NCBI RefSeq assembly: GCF_900143645.1
Contig: NZ_FRFD01000006.1
Location: forward strand, 124,001 to 188,000
Source: Anaerocolumna xylanovorans DSM 12503
GTDB lineage: Bacteria > Bacillota > Clostridia > Lachnospirales > Lachnospiraceae
DNA length: 64,000 nt
Direction of reading: 5' to 3'
Shown one piece after another: positions 27,533 to 35,716 of the stretch (position 1 is its first letter; each line of letters opens with the position of its first letter). A program made the translations under genes and the position numbers. The notes under the pieces are model-generated. The model was not told where the DNA came from and searched no databases. It worked only from the letters and a program-made list of their open reading frames with translations.

Positions 27533-28918
27533 ATGAAAAAGTTTGTATCAGTAGTTTTATCTTTAGTATTAGCTCTTTCAGTATTTTATTATCCTCCCAC
27601 TACAGTATCAGCAGCATCAACTGCCAGTGGAACTGTCGTATTTTCCGGCTCGACTTCCGTTAATCCGCTTATTCAGGCTCTTGGAGAAGCCTTTATGAAA
27701 AAAAATCCAGGCATTAAAATCGTAGAACAGAATGTTACCGGTTCAGGTGCCGGTATTACCGACGCAAAGGATGCGAAGAGCACAGTTGATTTCGGTATGT
27801 CCAGCAGAGATTTGACCAGTGATGAGGCAACTGCATTAAATAAAATTCAGATATGCTTAGATGGACTTGCTGTTGTAGTTAACAAGAAAAATCCCATTAA
27901 CGAAATTTCTCCTTCGTTATTATATAGAATCTATTCGAGAGATTCTTCTGCTTTAACCTGGAATCAGGCAGGCGGTTCTTATAAGACAAGTGTTAAGATT
28001 GCTCCTTTCGGACGTGAGGCAGGTTCCGGTACAAGAAGCTGTTTCGAAGATTTCTTCAAGGTTGATTATGGCAAAGCGCTTCCAAACAGTTACGATGTGA
28101 AGTTGGATGGTTCCCTTGCAAGTACAGGTGTTATGCAGACTTCCGTTCAGAACAATACCGGCGCTATTGGTTATATGTCTCTTGGTGATATGGATGAAAC
28201 AAAAGTAAAAGCCGTATTGGTTGAAGGTATTGCGCCTTCCAAGTATACAGTAGCAGACGGTACCTATCCAATTAAGAGACCTTTCTTACTTGTTTATAAT
28301 AAAAATAAGACTATTACACCCGCAGCACAGGCTTTCTTAGATTTCATTTCCAGTGCAGACGGACAGAACATCATCGACAAAATGGGATTTGTTAAGAATA
28401 ACCTTGTAAAAGTAAAGGCAAAAAGTATCACATTAGGCAGCGCTGCCCTTAATGTAAAGCCCGGTTCCAGCGTGAATTTAACAGCAGCTGTTACACCTGC
28501 TGACACAGACAATAAGAAAGTTGCATATTCTTCTTCTAACACGGCTGTTGCTACTGTTTCTTCCACCGGTGTTGTAAAGGGCATTAAGACCGGAACTGCT
28601 GCGATTACAGTTAAGACAACCGATGGAACAAACATCAGTAAGACCTGCCTTGTTACGGTAGAGAATCCTGTCACAAGTGTTAAGCTGAACAAGACTACAG
28701 CAGATGTTAAGGTTGGGAAAACAGTTGCTTTAAAGACAACGATCAATCCTTCCGCGGCATCGAACAAAACGGTTATCTGGAGTTCTTCCAACCCTTCCGT
28801 AGCCACTGTTTCTTTATCCGGTGTTGTTATCGGTAAAAAAGCTGGTAAAGCTAAGATTACAGTTACAACAGTCAGCGGAAAAAAGACGGCAGTATGTGAA
28901 GTTACCGTAACCAAATAA
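27533..28918 (+). CDS. pstS: phosphate-binding protein PstS with two Big_2 domains
   Basis: 461 residues. A Sec signal peptide (hydrophobic core about residues 5-20, cleavage near VSAAS) has no lipobox cysteine. A PstS-like phosphate-binding domain covers about 35-295 (FSGSTSVNPLIQALGEAF, GSGAGITDAK, GREAGSGTRSCFEDF). Two bacterial Ig-like Big_2 domains follow at about 300-378 and 380-461, each with a VATVS..G.V.G...G.A.ITV motif. Gram-positive PstS proteins are normally lipid-anchored; this one may instead be held by its Ig domains at the wall. It heads pstSCAB and is separated from pstC by a hairpin. Confidence 0.93.
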   Translation: MKKFVSVVLSLVLALSVFYYPPTTVSAASTASGTVVFSGSTSVNPLIQALGEAFMKKNPGIKIVEQNVTGSGAGITDAKDAKSTVDFGMSSRDLTSDEATALNKIQICLDGLAVVVNKKNPINEISPSLLYRIYSRDSSALTWNQAGGSYKTSVKIAPFGREAGSGTRSCFEDFFKVDYGKALPNSYDVKLDGSLASTGVMQTSVQNNTGAIGYMSLGDMDETKVKAVLVEGIAPSKYTVADGTYPIKRPFLLVYNKNKTITPAAQAFLDFISSADGQNIIDKMGFVKNNLVKVKAKSITLGSAALNVKPGSSVNLTAAVTPADTDNKKVAYSSSNTAVATVSSTGVVKGIKTGTAAITVKTTDGTNISKTCLVTVENPVTSVKLNKTTADVKVGKTVALKTTINPSAASNKTVIWSSSNPSVATVSLSGVVIGKKAGKAKITVTTVSGKKTAVCEVTVTK

Positions 28919-28950
28919 CTTTATAAATATTCTGCAAATCTTAATAGACA

Positions 28951-28994
28951 AAACTGACATTGTCACTGCATTTTCGCAGTGGCAATATCAGTTT
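28951..28994 (+). terminator. intercistronic hairpin after pstS
   Basis: AAACTGACATTGTCACTGC (28951-28969) pairs with GCAGTGGCAATATCAGTTT (28976-28994) with two weak positions. There is no T-run and the pstC ribosome binding site follows at once. It probably stabilises the pstS message or lowers read-through into the permease genes. Confidence 0.6.
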
Positions 28995-29005
28995 AGAGGA
29001 GAAGG

Positions 29006-29884
29006 ATGAAGACACAAAAAGTTTATTTATATAACAGTATTTTTAAAGCAATTGTCTTTTTCTTTGCTTTAGTTACTGTTTTATCGGTTATTTTAATTGG
29101 AGTATTTATGATAGTAAACGGAGGACCCAGTATTGCCAAAGTAGGCCTTAAAGATTTTTTGCTCGGGAAGGTCTGGAATTCGGCAAATGAACCTCCTCAA
29201 TATGGAATATTGGCATTTATAGTATCCTCTTTTTATTCTACCTTCTTTACAGTTCTCATAGCTGTCCCTATCTCCATCCTGGTAGCCCTGGCAATCGGAC
29301 AGTTGATGCCAAAGGGGCTTGGAACTGTTATCAGGGCGATTATCAGCCTGCTTGCAGGAATTCCTTCCGTTATTTATGGATTCCTTGGAATTATTTTTAT
29401 TGTCCCGCTGGTACAGAAGGTGTTTAATCTTTCATCAGGCTTAACCATGTTTTCTTCTGTTATTGTCCTGATTGTTATGACCCTTCCGACAATTATCAGC
29501 GTAAGTGAGACCAGCATCAATGCCGTAGACAAGGGCTATATGGATGCTGCCTTTGCCTTAGGTGTGCGGAAAGAATATGCATTATTTACCATCGTTTTGC
29601 CCGCTGCAAAATCAGGAATTATGGCTGCGGTCCTGCTTGGCGTAGGCAGGGCAATCGGTGAAACAATGGCAGTTATGATGGTAGCCGGCAACATTCCCCA
29701 GATGCCTTCCATGTTAAAACCCGTCCGTTTCCTGACAACTGCAATCGTAACGGAAATGTCCTATGCCACAGAACAAACCAGAGGTGTATTAATCGGAATC
29801 GGCCTGGTCCTTTTTGTGTTTATTTTTATTATCAATTCTATTTTCCATTTCTTTATAAAAAAGGCGGGTGCTGTAAATGGCTAA
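29006..29884 (+). CDS. pstC: phosphate ABC transporter permease PstC
   Basis: 292 residues with about six membrane helices. Motifs SLLAGIPSVIYGFLGI and VDKGYMDAAFALGVRKEYALFTIVLPAAKSG match PstC. It forms the phosphate channel with PstA, and its end overlaps pstA by 8 bases. Confidence 0.95.
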   Translation: MKTQKVYLYNSIFKAIVFFFALVTVLSVILIGVFMIVNGGPSIAKVGLKDFLLGKVWNSANEPPQYGILAFIVSSFYSTFFTVLIAVPISILVALAIGQLMPKGLGTVIRAIISLLAGIPSVIYGFLGIIFIVPLVQKVFNLSSGLTMFSSVIVLIVMTLPTIISVSETSINAVDKGYMDAAFALGVRKEYALFTIVLPAAKSGIMAAVLLGVGRAIGETMAVMMVAGNIPQMPSMLKPVRFLTTAIVTEMSYATEQTRGVLIGIGLVLFVFIFIINSIFHFFIKKAGAVNG

Positions 29885-30758
29885 TACTACATATGAAAAA
29901 CGGATAAGGCCTGGAGTTATAGCAGTGCGGGCTTTGATATATACAGTAACTGCGGCTGTAGTTGCTTTAGTTGTTGCAATTATTGCATTTTTAATTGTAA
30001 AGGGGCTTCCCTATATTAACTGGGAGTTTCTATCAAAGGCACCTTCCCGTCTGGATGAGACTTATGGAATTGCGCCTATGATTATAAATACTTTGTATAT
30101 TGTGTTGCTCTCTCTTATTGTTTCTATCCCTCTTGGTATCGGAACGGCCCTTTACCTTGCCGAATACTCCAAACCCGGTAAGGTTATATCTGCCATCCGG
30201 TTTGCCATTGAAATCCTTGCAGGCATTCCGTCCATTGTATACGGCTTATTTGGACTGGCGTTTTTTATCAATGCATTAAAGGCCGGAAGCAGCGGCGGTT
30301 CTATGATTGCAGGTGCCCTTACCTGTACTTTAATTGTTCTTCCGACAATGATCCGTACCACAGAAGAAGCCCTGCTGCAGGTAAATCCTTCTTACCGTGA
30401 AGCGGCATTTTCCTTAGGTGCTTCCAAGCTTCATATTATCCGTACGGTTTTACTTCCCTGTGCTCTTCCGGGTATTGTTGTTGCCATTATTTTAAGCATC
30501 GGGCGTATCGTCAGTGAATCAGCAGCACTTCTCTATACGGCAGGTGTGGATTATACCATGCCGGCAAATCTTGTAAAGCATGTAGCAGAGCCGGGTGCGG
30601 GTCTCACGGTACAGCTTTACTTATATGCAACAGAAGGAGGTTCTCCTGACTGGGTGCCATATGCCATGGCGGCCGTATTAATGATACTGGTATTTATCAT
30701 TAACCTATCGGCCAATATTATTGCAGGTTTATTCAAAAAGAAAGTGAGCATTAACTAA
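29877..30758 (+). CDS. pstA: phosphate ABC transporter permease PstA
   Basis: 293 residues with about six membrane helices. EILAGIPSIVYGLFGL and VNPSYREAAFSLGASKLHIIRTVLLPCALPG are the PstA signatures. It overlaps pstC at its start and shares one base with pstB at its end, so the three genes are tightly coupled. Confidence 0.95.
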   Translation: MANTTYEKRIRPGVIAVRALIYTVTAAVVALVVAIIAFLIVKGLPYINWEFLSKAPSRLDETYGIAPMIINTLYIVLLSLIVSIPLGIGTALYLAEYSKPGKVISAIRFAIEILAGIPSIVYGLFGLAFFINALKAGSSGGSMIAGALTCTLIVLPTMIRTTEEALLQVNPSYREAAFSLGASKLHIIRTVLLPCALPGIVVAIILSIGRIVSESAALLYTAGVDYTMPANLVKHVAEPGAGLTVQLYLYATEGGSPDWVPYAMAAVLMILVFIINLSANIIAGLFKKKVSIN

Positions 30759-31507
30759 TGGGTATTATTACAACGAAGGATTTAAACCTCTATTATGGAG
30801 ATAAACAGGCTATTAACAGCATCAATATGGATATTGAGAAAAATCGGATTACGGCATTAATCGGACCTTCCGGCTGCGGAAAGACTACCTTTTTAAAGAC
30901 CTTGAACCGGATGAATGATACAATACCAAACTGTAAAATTACAGGAGAAGTAATCTTTGACGGTATAAATATTTATGACAATAAAATTGACCCTATGTTA
31001 GTCCGTAAAAAGATGGGCATGGTATTTCAAAAACCAAATCCATTCCCTATGAGTATTTACGATAACATTGCCTATGCACCGAAATATCATGGGAAAAAGA
31101 AGCGCGAGCTGGATGAAATCGTAGAAAAGAGCTTAAAGGCGGCGGCTCTTTGGGAGGAAGTGAAGGACCGTTTAAAAAAGAGCGCCCTGTCACTTTCCGG
31201 CGGGCAGCAGCAGCGTCTTTGCATTGCCAGAACCATTGCGCTTAATCCGGAAGTAATCCTGATGGATGAGGCCACCAGTGCCCTGGATCCTATTTCTACT
31301 TACAAAATTGAAGATTTAATGGGAGAACTGAAAAAAACCTATACGGTTGTTATTGTTACGCATAACATGCAGCAGGCCTCCCGTATTGCAGATAGAACAG
31401 CCTTCTTTTTGCTGGGTGATTTGGTTGAGTATGATACCACGGAAAACATTTTTGTAAATCCCAGGAATCAAAAAACGCTGGATTATGTAAGCGGGCATTT
31501 TGGATGA
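30758..31507 (+). CDS. pstB: phosphate ABC transporter ATPase PstB
   Basis: 249 residues. Walker A is GPSGCGKTT, the signature motif is LSGGQQQR, and Walker B is VILMDEATSALDP. The N-terminal pattern LYYGDKQAINSINMDI and the C-terminal end are typical of PstB. It is the only transporter ATPase encoded in the window. No phoU follows, unlike many pst operons. Confidence 0.96.
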   Translation: MGIITTKDLNLYYGDKQAINSINMDIEKNRITALIGPSGCGKTTFLKTLNRMNDTIPNCKITGEVIFDGINIYDNKIDPMLVRKKMGMVFQKPNPFPMSIYDNIAYAPKYHGKKKRELDEIVEKSLKAAALWEEVKDRLKKSALSLSGGQQQRLCIARTIALNPEVILMDEATSALDPISTYKIEDLMGELKKTYTVVIVTHNMQQASRIADRTAFFLLGDLVEYDTTENIFVNPRNQKTLDYVSGHFG

Positions 31508-31577
31508 CAGTAGCGCCAGACTCTTTCTTGCTGTATAAAAAATAACGAAAAAAACGCAAAATTTGTAAAGGAATGAA

Positions 31578-31652
31578 TTGAAATAATTTACATAGTAATG
31601 TATGATTATGTATGAGCGAGGCCAGAGGGCAACCGTGTTTTTAGGTTACCCT
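31578..31652 (+). promoter_or_regulatory. promoter and leader hairpin of glutamate dehydrogenase
   Basis: TTGAAA (31578-31583) and TATGAT (31601-31606) are 17 bases apart. A hairpin AGGGCAACC (31626-31634) / GGTTACCCT (31644-31652), followed by TTTTAATTT, starts just after the expected transcript start. It could terminate pstB read-through or act as an early attenuator of gdhA. The rest of the leader to 31784 is GC-richer and may be structured, but I recognise no known riboswitch. Confidence 0.5.
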
Positions 31653-31784
31653 TTTAATTTGTGCGATTATATGTAATCCGGCATCACAGCTTAGGTTGTA
31701 TGAAAATACTGCAGAGAGGGCCACAATTATTCATACAGACTTTTACGTGGCGATACCGCAAAGGGGCGGTAAAAGAGGGAAAGC

Positions 31785-33119
31785 ATGGATTATATAAGTG
31801 AAGTAATAGAAATGGTAATTCGTAAAAATCCTTCCGAATATGAATTTCATCAGGCAGTAAAAGAAGTACTGGAATCACTGCGTCCTGTTGTTGAAGCAAA
31901 CGAGGAGAAATTCCGAAGGGAAGCATTATTGGAAAGGCTGGTTGAACCGGACCGCCAGATTCTCTTTAAGGTGCCCTGGGTAGATGACAAGGGAAATGTG
32001 CAGGTAAATACCGGTTATCGTATACAGTTTAATAATGCTATTGGACCGTATAAGGGCGGCTTAAGGCTGCATCCTTCTGTGAACAAAGGAATCATTAAGT
32101 TCCTTGGTTTTGAACAGATATTTAAGAATTCCCTGACGGGGCTTCCCATAGGCGGAGGCAAGGGCGGATCGGATTTTGATCCCAAGGGAAAGTCAGACCG
32201 TGAGGTATTGGCTTTTTGTAAAAGTTTTATGACAGAGTTATGTAAATACATCGGTGCCGACACGGATGTACCTGCCGGAGATATTGGAACAGGTGCAAGA
32301 GAGATCGGCTATCTGTATGGGCAGTACAAGAAGATAAAAGGAACCTGCGAGGGTGTACTTACCGGAAAGGGGCTGACCTATGGCGGTTCCCTTGTCAGAA
32401 CGGAAGCTACCGGCTTTGGACTTGTATACCTAACGGAAGAAATGCTGAAAGCTCATGGACATTCCATAGCAGGGAAAACAGTTGCCGTATCCGGTGCAGG
32501 AAATGTAGCCATCTATGCGGCAGCAAAAGCAATGGAACTGGGGGCTAAGGTAGTAACCGTAAGTGATTCCAATGGATGGATCTATGATAAAGCAGGAATC
32601 GATGTAAAAGCCCTAAAAGAAATCAAAGAAGTAAGAAGGGAAAGGCTGACGGAATACCTTAAGTTCCGCCCGGAAGCAGAATACCATGAAGGACAGGGTG
32701 TTTGGCAGGTAAAATGTGATATTGCTCTTCCCTGTGCCACCCAGAATGAATTGCTGTTAGAGGATGCAAAGGCCTTAGCAGAAAACGGCTGTATTGCAGT
32801 AGCAGAAGGGGCTAATATGCCTACGGATCTTGAGGCAACGAAATATTTACAGGATAAAGGAATCCTATTCGCTCCCGGTAAGGCAGCTAATGCAGGAGGC
32901 GTTGCAACTTCCGCGCTGGAGATGTCACAAAACAGTGAAAGGCTTAGCTGGACCTTTGAAGAGGTTGATGAGAAGTTAAAGGGAATTATGAAGAATATCT
33001 TTTTCAATATGTCAGATGCCGCCAAAGAGTACGGGGCAGAAGGAAACTATGTACTTGGGGCTAATATAGCCGGTTTTTTAAAGGTTGCTGATGCTATGAT
33101 GGCACAGGGAATCTGGTAG
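31785..33119 (+). CDS. gdhA: glutamate dehydrogenase, NADP-type
   Basis: 444 residues, the hexameric 50-kDa class. The substrate site is LPIGGGKGGSDFDPKGKSDREV with the catalytic lysine, and the nucleotide-binding fold starts at VAVSGAGNVAIYAA. The end (ANIAGFLKVADAMMAQGIW) is typical. It links 2-oxoglutarate and ammonium to glutamate in the cytoplasm. AAAGAGGGAAAG precedes the ATG. It has its own promoter and a long leader, and ends at a strong terminator. Cofactor choice is inferred from overall similarity. Confidence 0.95.
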   Translation: MDYISEVIEMVIRKNPSEYEFHQAVKEVLESLRPVVEANEEKFRREALLERLVEPDRQILFKVPWVDDKGNVQVNTGYRIQFNNAIGPYKGGLRLHPSVNKGIIKFLGFEQIFKNSLTGLPIGGGKGGSDFDPKGKSDREVLAFCKSFMTELCKYIGADTDVPAGDIGTGAREIGYLYGQYKKIKGTCEGVLTGKGLTYGGSLVRTEATGFGLVYLTEEMLKAHGHSIAGKTVAVSGAGNVAIYAAAKAMELGAKVVTVSDSNGWIYDKAGIDVKALKEIKEVRRERLTEYLKFRPEAEYHEGQGVWQVKCDIALPCATQNELLLEDAKALAENGCIAVAEGANMPTDLEATKYLQDKGILFAPGKAANAGGVATSALEMSQNSERLSWTFEEVDEKLKGIMKNIFFNMSDAAKEYGAEGNYVLGANIAGFLKVADAMMAQGIW

Positions 33120-33232
33120 TAAAAGGAGAATTGCATTCTGTGATGATGAGAAAACCCAATCGATAGTTCTTTGGGAATTGACGGATAAATGGGAGAAAAT
33201 TTCAGGAAATAAAGCAGGAATCCGATAAAAGG

Positions 33233-33282
33233 AAATACCCTCTGGCAGCAATCAAATTCTTGCTAGCTGCCAGAGGGTATTT
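33233..33282. terminator. bidirectional terminator after gdhA
   Basis: A perfect 17-base stem: AAATACCCTCTGGCAGC (33233-33249) with GCTGCCAGAGGGTATTT (33266-33282). It lies between gdhA and the convergent HEAT-repeat gene. Confidence 0.85.
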
Positions 33283-33336
33283 ATCATATCTGCATACAAA
33301 AGCTCCTGCTATGGCACTTAAGCTTCCCTGTCTGTT

Positions 33337-33669
33337 CTATTTTGTTTTAAATTCCCGCAATGCCTTTGAAGCTACTTCCTTTACGCCCTCGTCCGTTTCC
33401 TTGGATAAAAGAAGCTGCAAAAAGCTTCTGGCCTGTTCTGTTCCAGAGTTGCCAAAGGCAACGATTGCTGCTTTTCTGATTTCCGGATTTTCATGATCTA
33501 TCAGCTTGCTTAGCAGATTAAAAGCCATTTCATCCCGAATGATGCCAAGGCCTGCTATTGCTGCTTTAACAACTTCTATATCCTTATCGTGAAGGAATTG
33601 TTCAACCTTTTCTGTCTTTCTCTTTTCCGTCAGCTTCTGGATCTTCTCAATTACTTTTTCTTCACTCAT
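33337..33669 (-). CDS. small HEAT-repeat protein
   Basis: 110 residues. Two or three HEAT-like helical pairs are visible (DIEVVKAAIAGLGIIRDEMAFNLLSKLI, NPEIRKAAIVAFGNSGTEQARSFLQLLL, EGVKEVASKALREF). Such proteins serve as binding scaffolds. No catalytic residues. GAAGGAGC precedes the ATG. It stands alone between gdhA and the riboswitch region, and the partner is unknown. Confidence 0.8.
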   Translation of the reverse strand: MSEEKVIEKIQKLTEKRKTEKVEQFLHDKDIEVVKAAIAGLGIIRDEMAFNLLSKLIDHENPEIRKAAIVAFGNSGTEQARSFLQLLLSKETDEGVKEVASKALREFKTK

Positions 33670-33987
33670 AATGTTGCTCCTTCTTTCTTATAGTTTGTAA
33701 TCTTACAAAATATAAATATTAAGCAGCTATCTCTAAAAACTCCATCCTGCTGTTTGCATTTAAAAAAGATGAGCATTGATACCTGTAACCGCTTAATGCT
33801 GTAAGGTCGCAATTTAACTATAGTCCTATTTCCTCCACAGTGCAAGCAAACAGCTAATTATTTTTTAATTCTTCGTTATAGTTTGGCCTAATGGCTGAAT
33901 TGCATCCATTCACCGTGTTATTTATGACTTTCTTGTTTACTTTTGTATTGGCTTGTGATATTATGGTATTAATTGGTGCAGTATTAT

Positions 33988-34015
33988 TTGACTGTTGAGC
34001 AAATTTCTATATAAT
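33988..34015 (+). promoter_or_regulatory. promoter for the riboswitch transcript
   Basis: TTGACT (33988-33993) and TATAAT (34010-34015) are separated by 16 bases. The transcript would begin near 34022, then a palindromic hairpin AACTTCAT/ATGAAGTT (34036-34054) and the riboswitch follow. The stretch 33670-33987 upstream shows only the HEAT gene's leader and AT-rich sequence without a gene. Confidence 0.6.
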
Positions 34016-34091
34016 TAGTATTATTTGAAACTAATAACTTCATAATATGAAGTTTCGTTACCTAATACATTGGAAACGTATTTTTGATAAA

Positions 34092-34330
34092 AGTTAACTG
34101 AAAAAGGCAAACTTACTGAAAGGTAAGGACGCAAAGCCACGAGTCTAAGGTATAGTGTGAAAAATAAAAAGCATTTTTTACTTTCTATTTGGGCAGTATC
34201 GCAAGTAAACTTGCGATATGCATAGGGATAGTGTGAAAAATGCGATGTATTTTTCGCTTTCTATTCAGGCAGTTTCGCAAGTAAACTTGCGAAATGCATG
34301 GGGTATACTATGGCAGTCGGGCCGCTGTAG
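34092..34330 (+). ncRNA. c-di-GMP-I (GEMM-I) riboswitch with expanded P3 loop
   Basis: The aptamer core is GGCAAAC, a stem CTTACT-GAAA-GGTAAG (34112-34127) with a GNRA tetraloop, then GGACGCAAAGCC (34127-34138). The 11-nt tetraloop receptor is present as TCTAAG (34144-34149) and TATGG (34309-34313). Between its halves a short stem GTATA (34150-34154) / TATAC (34304-34308) closes around 149 inserted bases made of two repeat units. These parts match the c-di-GMP-I class, with all core elements intact. The transcript enters a possible terminator at 34313-34372 whose left arm overlaps the aptamer's 3' end, so ligand binding probably prevents termination and turns on the next gene (inference). Confidence 0.88.
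34155..34303 (+). repeat. tandem pair of two-hairpin repeat units inside the riboswitch
   Basis: Unit 1 (about 34155-34227) and unit 2 (about 34228-34303) share the order GTGTGAAAAAT hairpin, CTTTCTATT, then a GCAG-TTCGCAAGT-type hairpin and ATGCAT. In unit 1 the second stem is ATCGCAAGT/ACTTGCGAT; in unit 2 it is TTCGCAAGT/ACTTGCGAA, a paired change. GGTATA flanks the block on both sides (34149-34154 and 34302-34307) and could be a target duplication. Related cores occur at 27253-27290 and 650-745. Confidence 0.8.
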
Positions 34331-34372
34331 TTATTGTAGCCATCTGCAGCCTGACTGCATTTGGTTTTTTTT
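34313..34372 (+). terminator. riboswitch-controlled intrinsic terminator
   Basis: GCAGTCGGGC (34313-34322) pairs with GCCTGACTGC (34349-34358), and a run of eight T follows from 34365. The left arm is part of the riboswitch's 3' strand, so terminator and aptamer are mutually exclusive. Confidence 0.7.
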
Positions 34373-34447
34373 ATGTTATAAAATCGGTTTTATATGAAAA
34401 AAATACAATCAAAGATAGTTTGAATTTAACTTAGGAGGAAATATATT

Positions 34448-34834
34448 ATGATGATCTCACATCCAAAGGGGACATATACTATTAATTATAATGCAAAGGA
34501 AAGAATGGTATATGTAACCCCTATCGGCCTTTGGACAAATGAGGATTTTGAAGAATACCATAATCAGTTTATGGAAATAATCGGACCCATCATCTGCAAG
34601 GAACCCTGGGTAATCATTTATGATATCCGGAAATATCAGTTTTACGAGCCGGGAAACCTGTCGGAGGAACATCTGGATTGGCAGGCGGAGAATAATCTAA
34701 AGTACAGGGCAATTATTACGGACAGCGACCAAGCTAAAAAATGTTTAGGCGGCATTTCCTCTTCTAAGGTTCCACAGCAGATTTTTATAAATGAAGATGA
34801 AGCAATAGCCTGGCTAAAGTCAAAGGGTTTTTAG
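34448..34834 (+). CDS. small STAS/SpoIIAA-like protein under c-di-GMP control
   Basis: 128 residues, no signal peptide or membrane helix. The alternation of strands and helices (YTINYNAKERMVYVTPIGLWT, then WVIIYDIRKYQ, then YRAIITDSDQAK and AIAWLKSKGF) resembles SpoIIAA/STAS-like proteins that are common as single-domain proteins in Clostridia. No enzyme motif. AGGAGG precedes the first of two ATG codons by 9 bases. The c-di-GMP riboswitch directly upstream implies a role in the switch between motile and attached life, but the function is unknown. Confidence 0.75.
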   Translation: MMISHPKGTYTINYNAKERMVYVTPIGLWTNEDFEEYHNQFMEIIGPIICKEPWVIIYDIRKYQFYEPGNLSEEHLDWQAENNLKYRAIITDSDQAKKCLGGISSSKVPQQIFINEDEAIAWLKSKGF

Positions 34835-34843
34835 TTTGAAAGG

Positions 34844-35716
34844 TTATTTCTTAATGATTTCAAATTCCTGGATTCCCATACTTCCCGGAGCAACTTCATA
34901 TTTATCAAATACGATAACAGGATTTTTTTTCTCATTGATATAAAATTTAGTATGTGAGTCAATGGAAGTAAAGCCCCCCTCTTCGGTTGTGAAATACATA
35001 TTATCCGGATTCTCTGCTAATCGTTGTTTCATCTGTTCCTTAATGCTTTGGTTGGCAATTTCAATATAATCAGGGCCTAAGAGATCCCTTAAAGTAACCT
35101 CTGTATCATTCTTTAAATCAATATTAAAGAAAGTATTGAAGTCATAAGCACTTACCCAGGATTCCGCACCGTACAGGACAAAAGAAACCAGATCTGTATC
35201 CTGATATTTGATATCATAATCTACTTTTATTTTGATATTTTTCTTGGAGAATTCCTCTTCTGTGCCTCCGGTTTCTAAGAAGGCATCCTTGTATTCCTGC
35301 ACCCTTTCAGCAGCTTCCTTTGTGTAAGTCTTTGATTTTTCTTCAATGAGTTTATTGATCTGTTCAGCAACAGAAGCCTCGGACGCTACCTCTGGCAGAG
35401 TTACTTTTATGGTTTTATCCTTATCTGTCTCTTCGTAGGAACGAAGGGTCAGAACTTTTGCGACCTGGCCTATAACCGGAAGCCTCTTAGCATTCTCGGC
35501 AAATACAGCGTTTGTGTTCAGAGCTGTAATAAAGAGGGCAATACAGGCAGCGGCAGCAGTTATGCAAATCTTAAGACGGGAATGAACAGCTTTTTTAACA
35601 GTCCCTGTATTCTGGTTTGATTCTGATTTTTTCAGTTCTTTGTTAATGCGTTCATTTAATTCTGCAGGGACTTTGATATTCTGATAGATTTTCTTTGCCA
35701 TATCCAATTCTTTCAT
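34844..35716 (-). CDS. anti-sigma factor, RsiV-like (DUF3298)
   Basis: 290 residues. A cytoplasmic N-terminus of about 50 residues is followed by one membrane helix (ICITAAAACIALFITALNTNAVFA) and an extracellular domain with DUF4163/DUF3298 features (VDYDIKYQDTDLVSFVLYG, FNTFFNIDLKNDTEVTLRDLLG, FYINEKKNPVIVFDKYEVAPGSMG). This is the layout of RsiV, which holds SigV until lysozyme is sensed. Its start overlaps the sigma gene by 4 bases. A stress-sensing role is likely; lysozyme as signal is inference. Confidence 0.85.
   Translation of the reverse strand: MKELDMAKKIYQNIKVPAELNERINKELKKSESNQNTGTVKKAVHSRLKICITAAAACIALFITALNTNAVFAENAKRLPVIGQVAKVLTLRSYEETDKDKTIKVTLPEVASEASVAEQINKLIEEKSKTYTKEAAERVQEYKDAFLETGGTEEEFSKKNIKIKVDYDIKYQDTDLVSFVLYGAESWVSAYDFNTFFNIDLKNDTEVTLRDLLGPDYIEIANQSIKEQMKQRLAENPDNMYFTTEEGGFTSIDSHTKFYINEKKNPVIVFDKYEVAPGSMGIQEFEIIKK

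Noticed and set aside
28294..28914. Long reading frame antisense to the Ig-like part of pstS
   Set aside because: It is a frame shadow of the repetitive Val/Thr-rich pstS coding region and has no start signals of its own.
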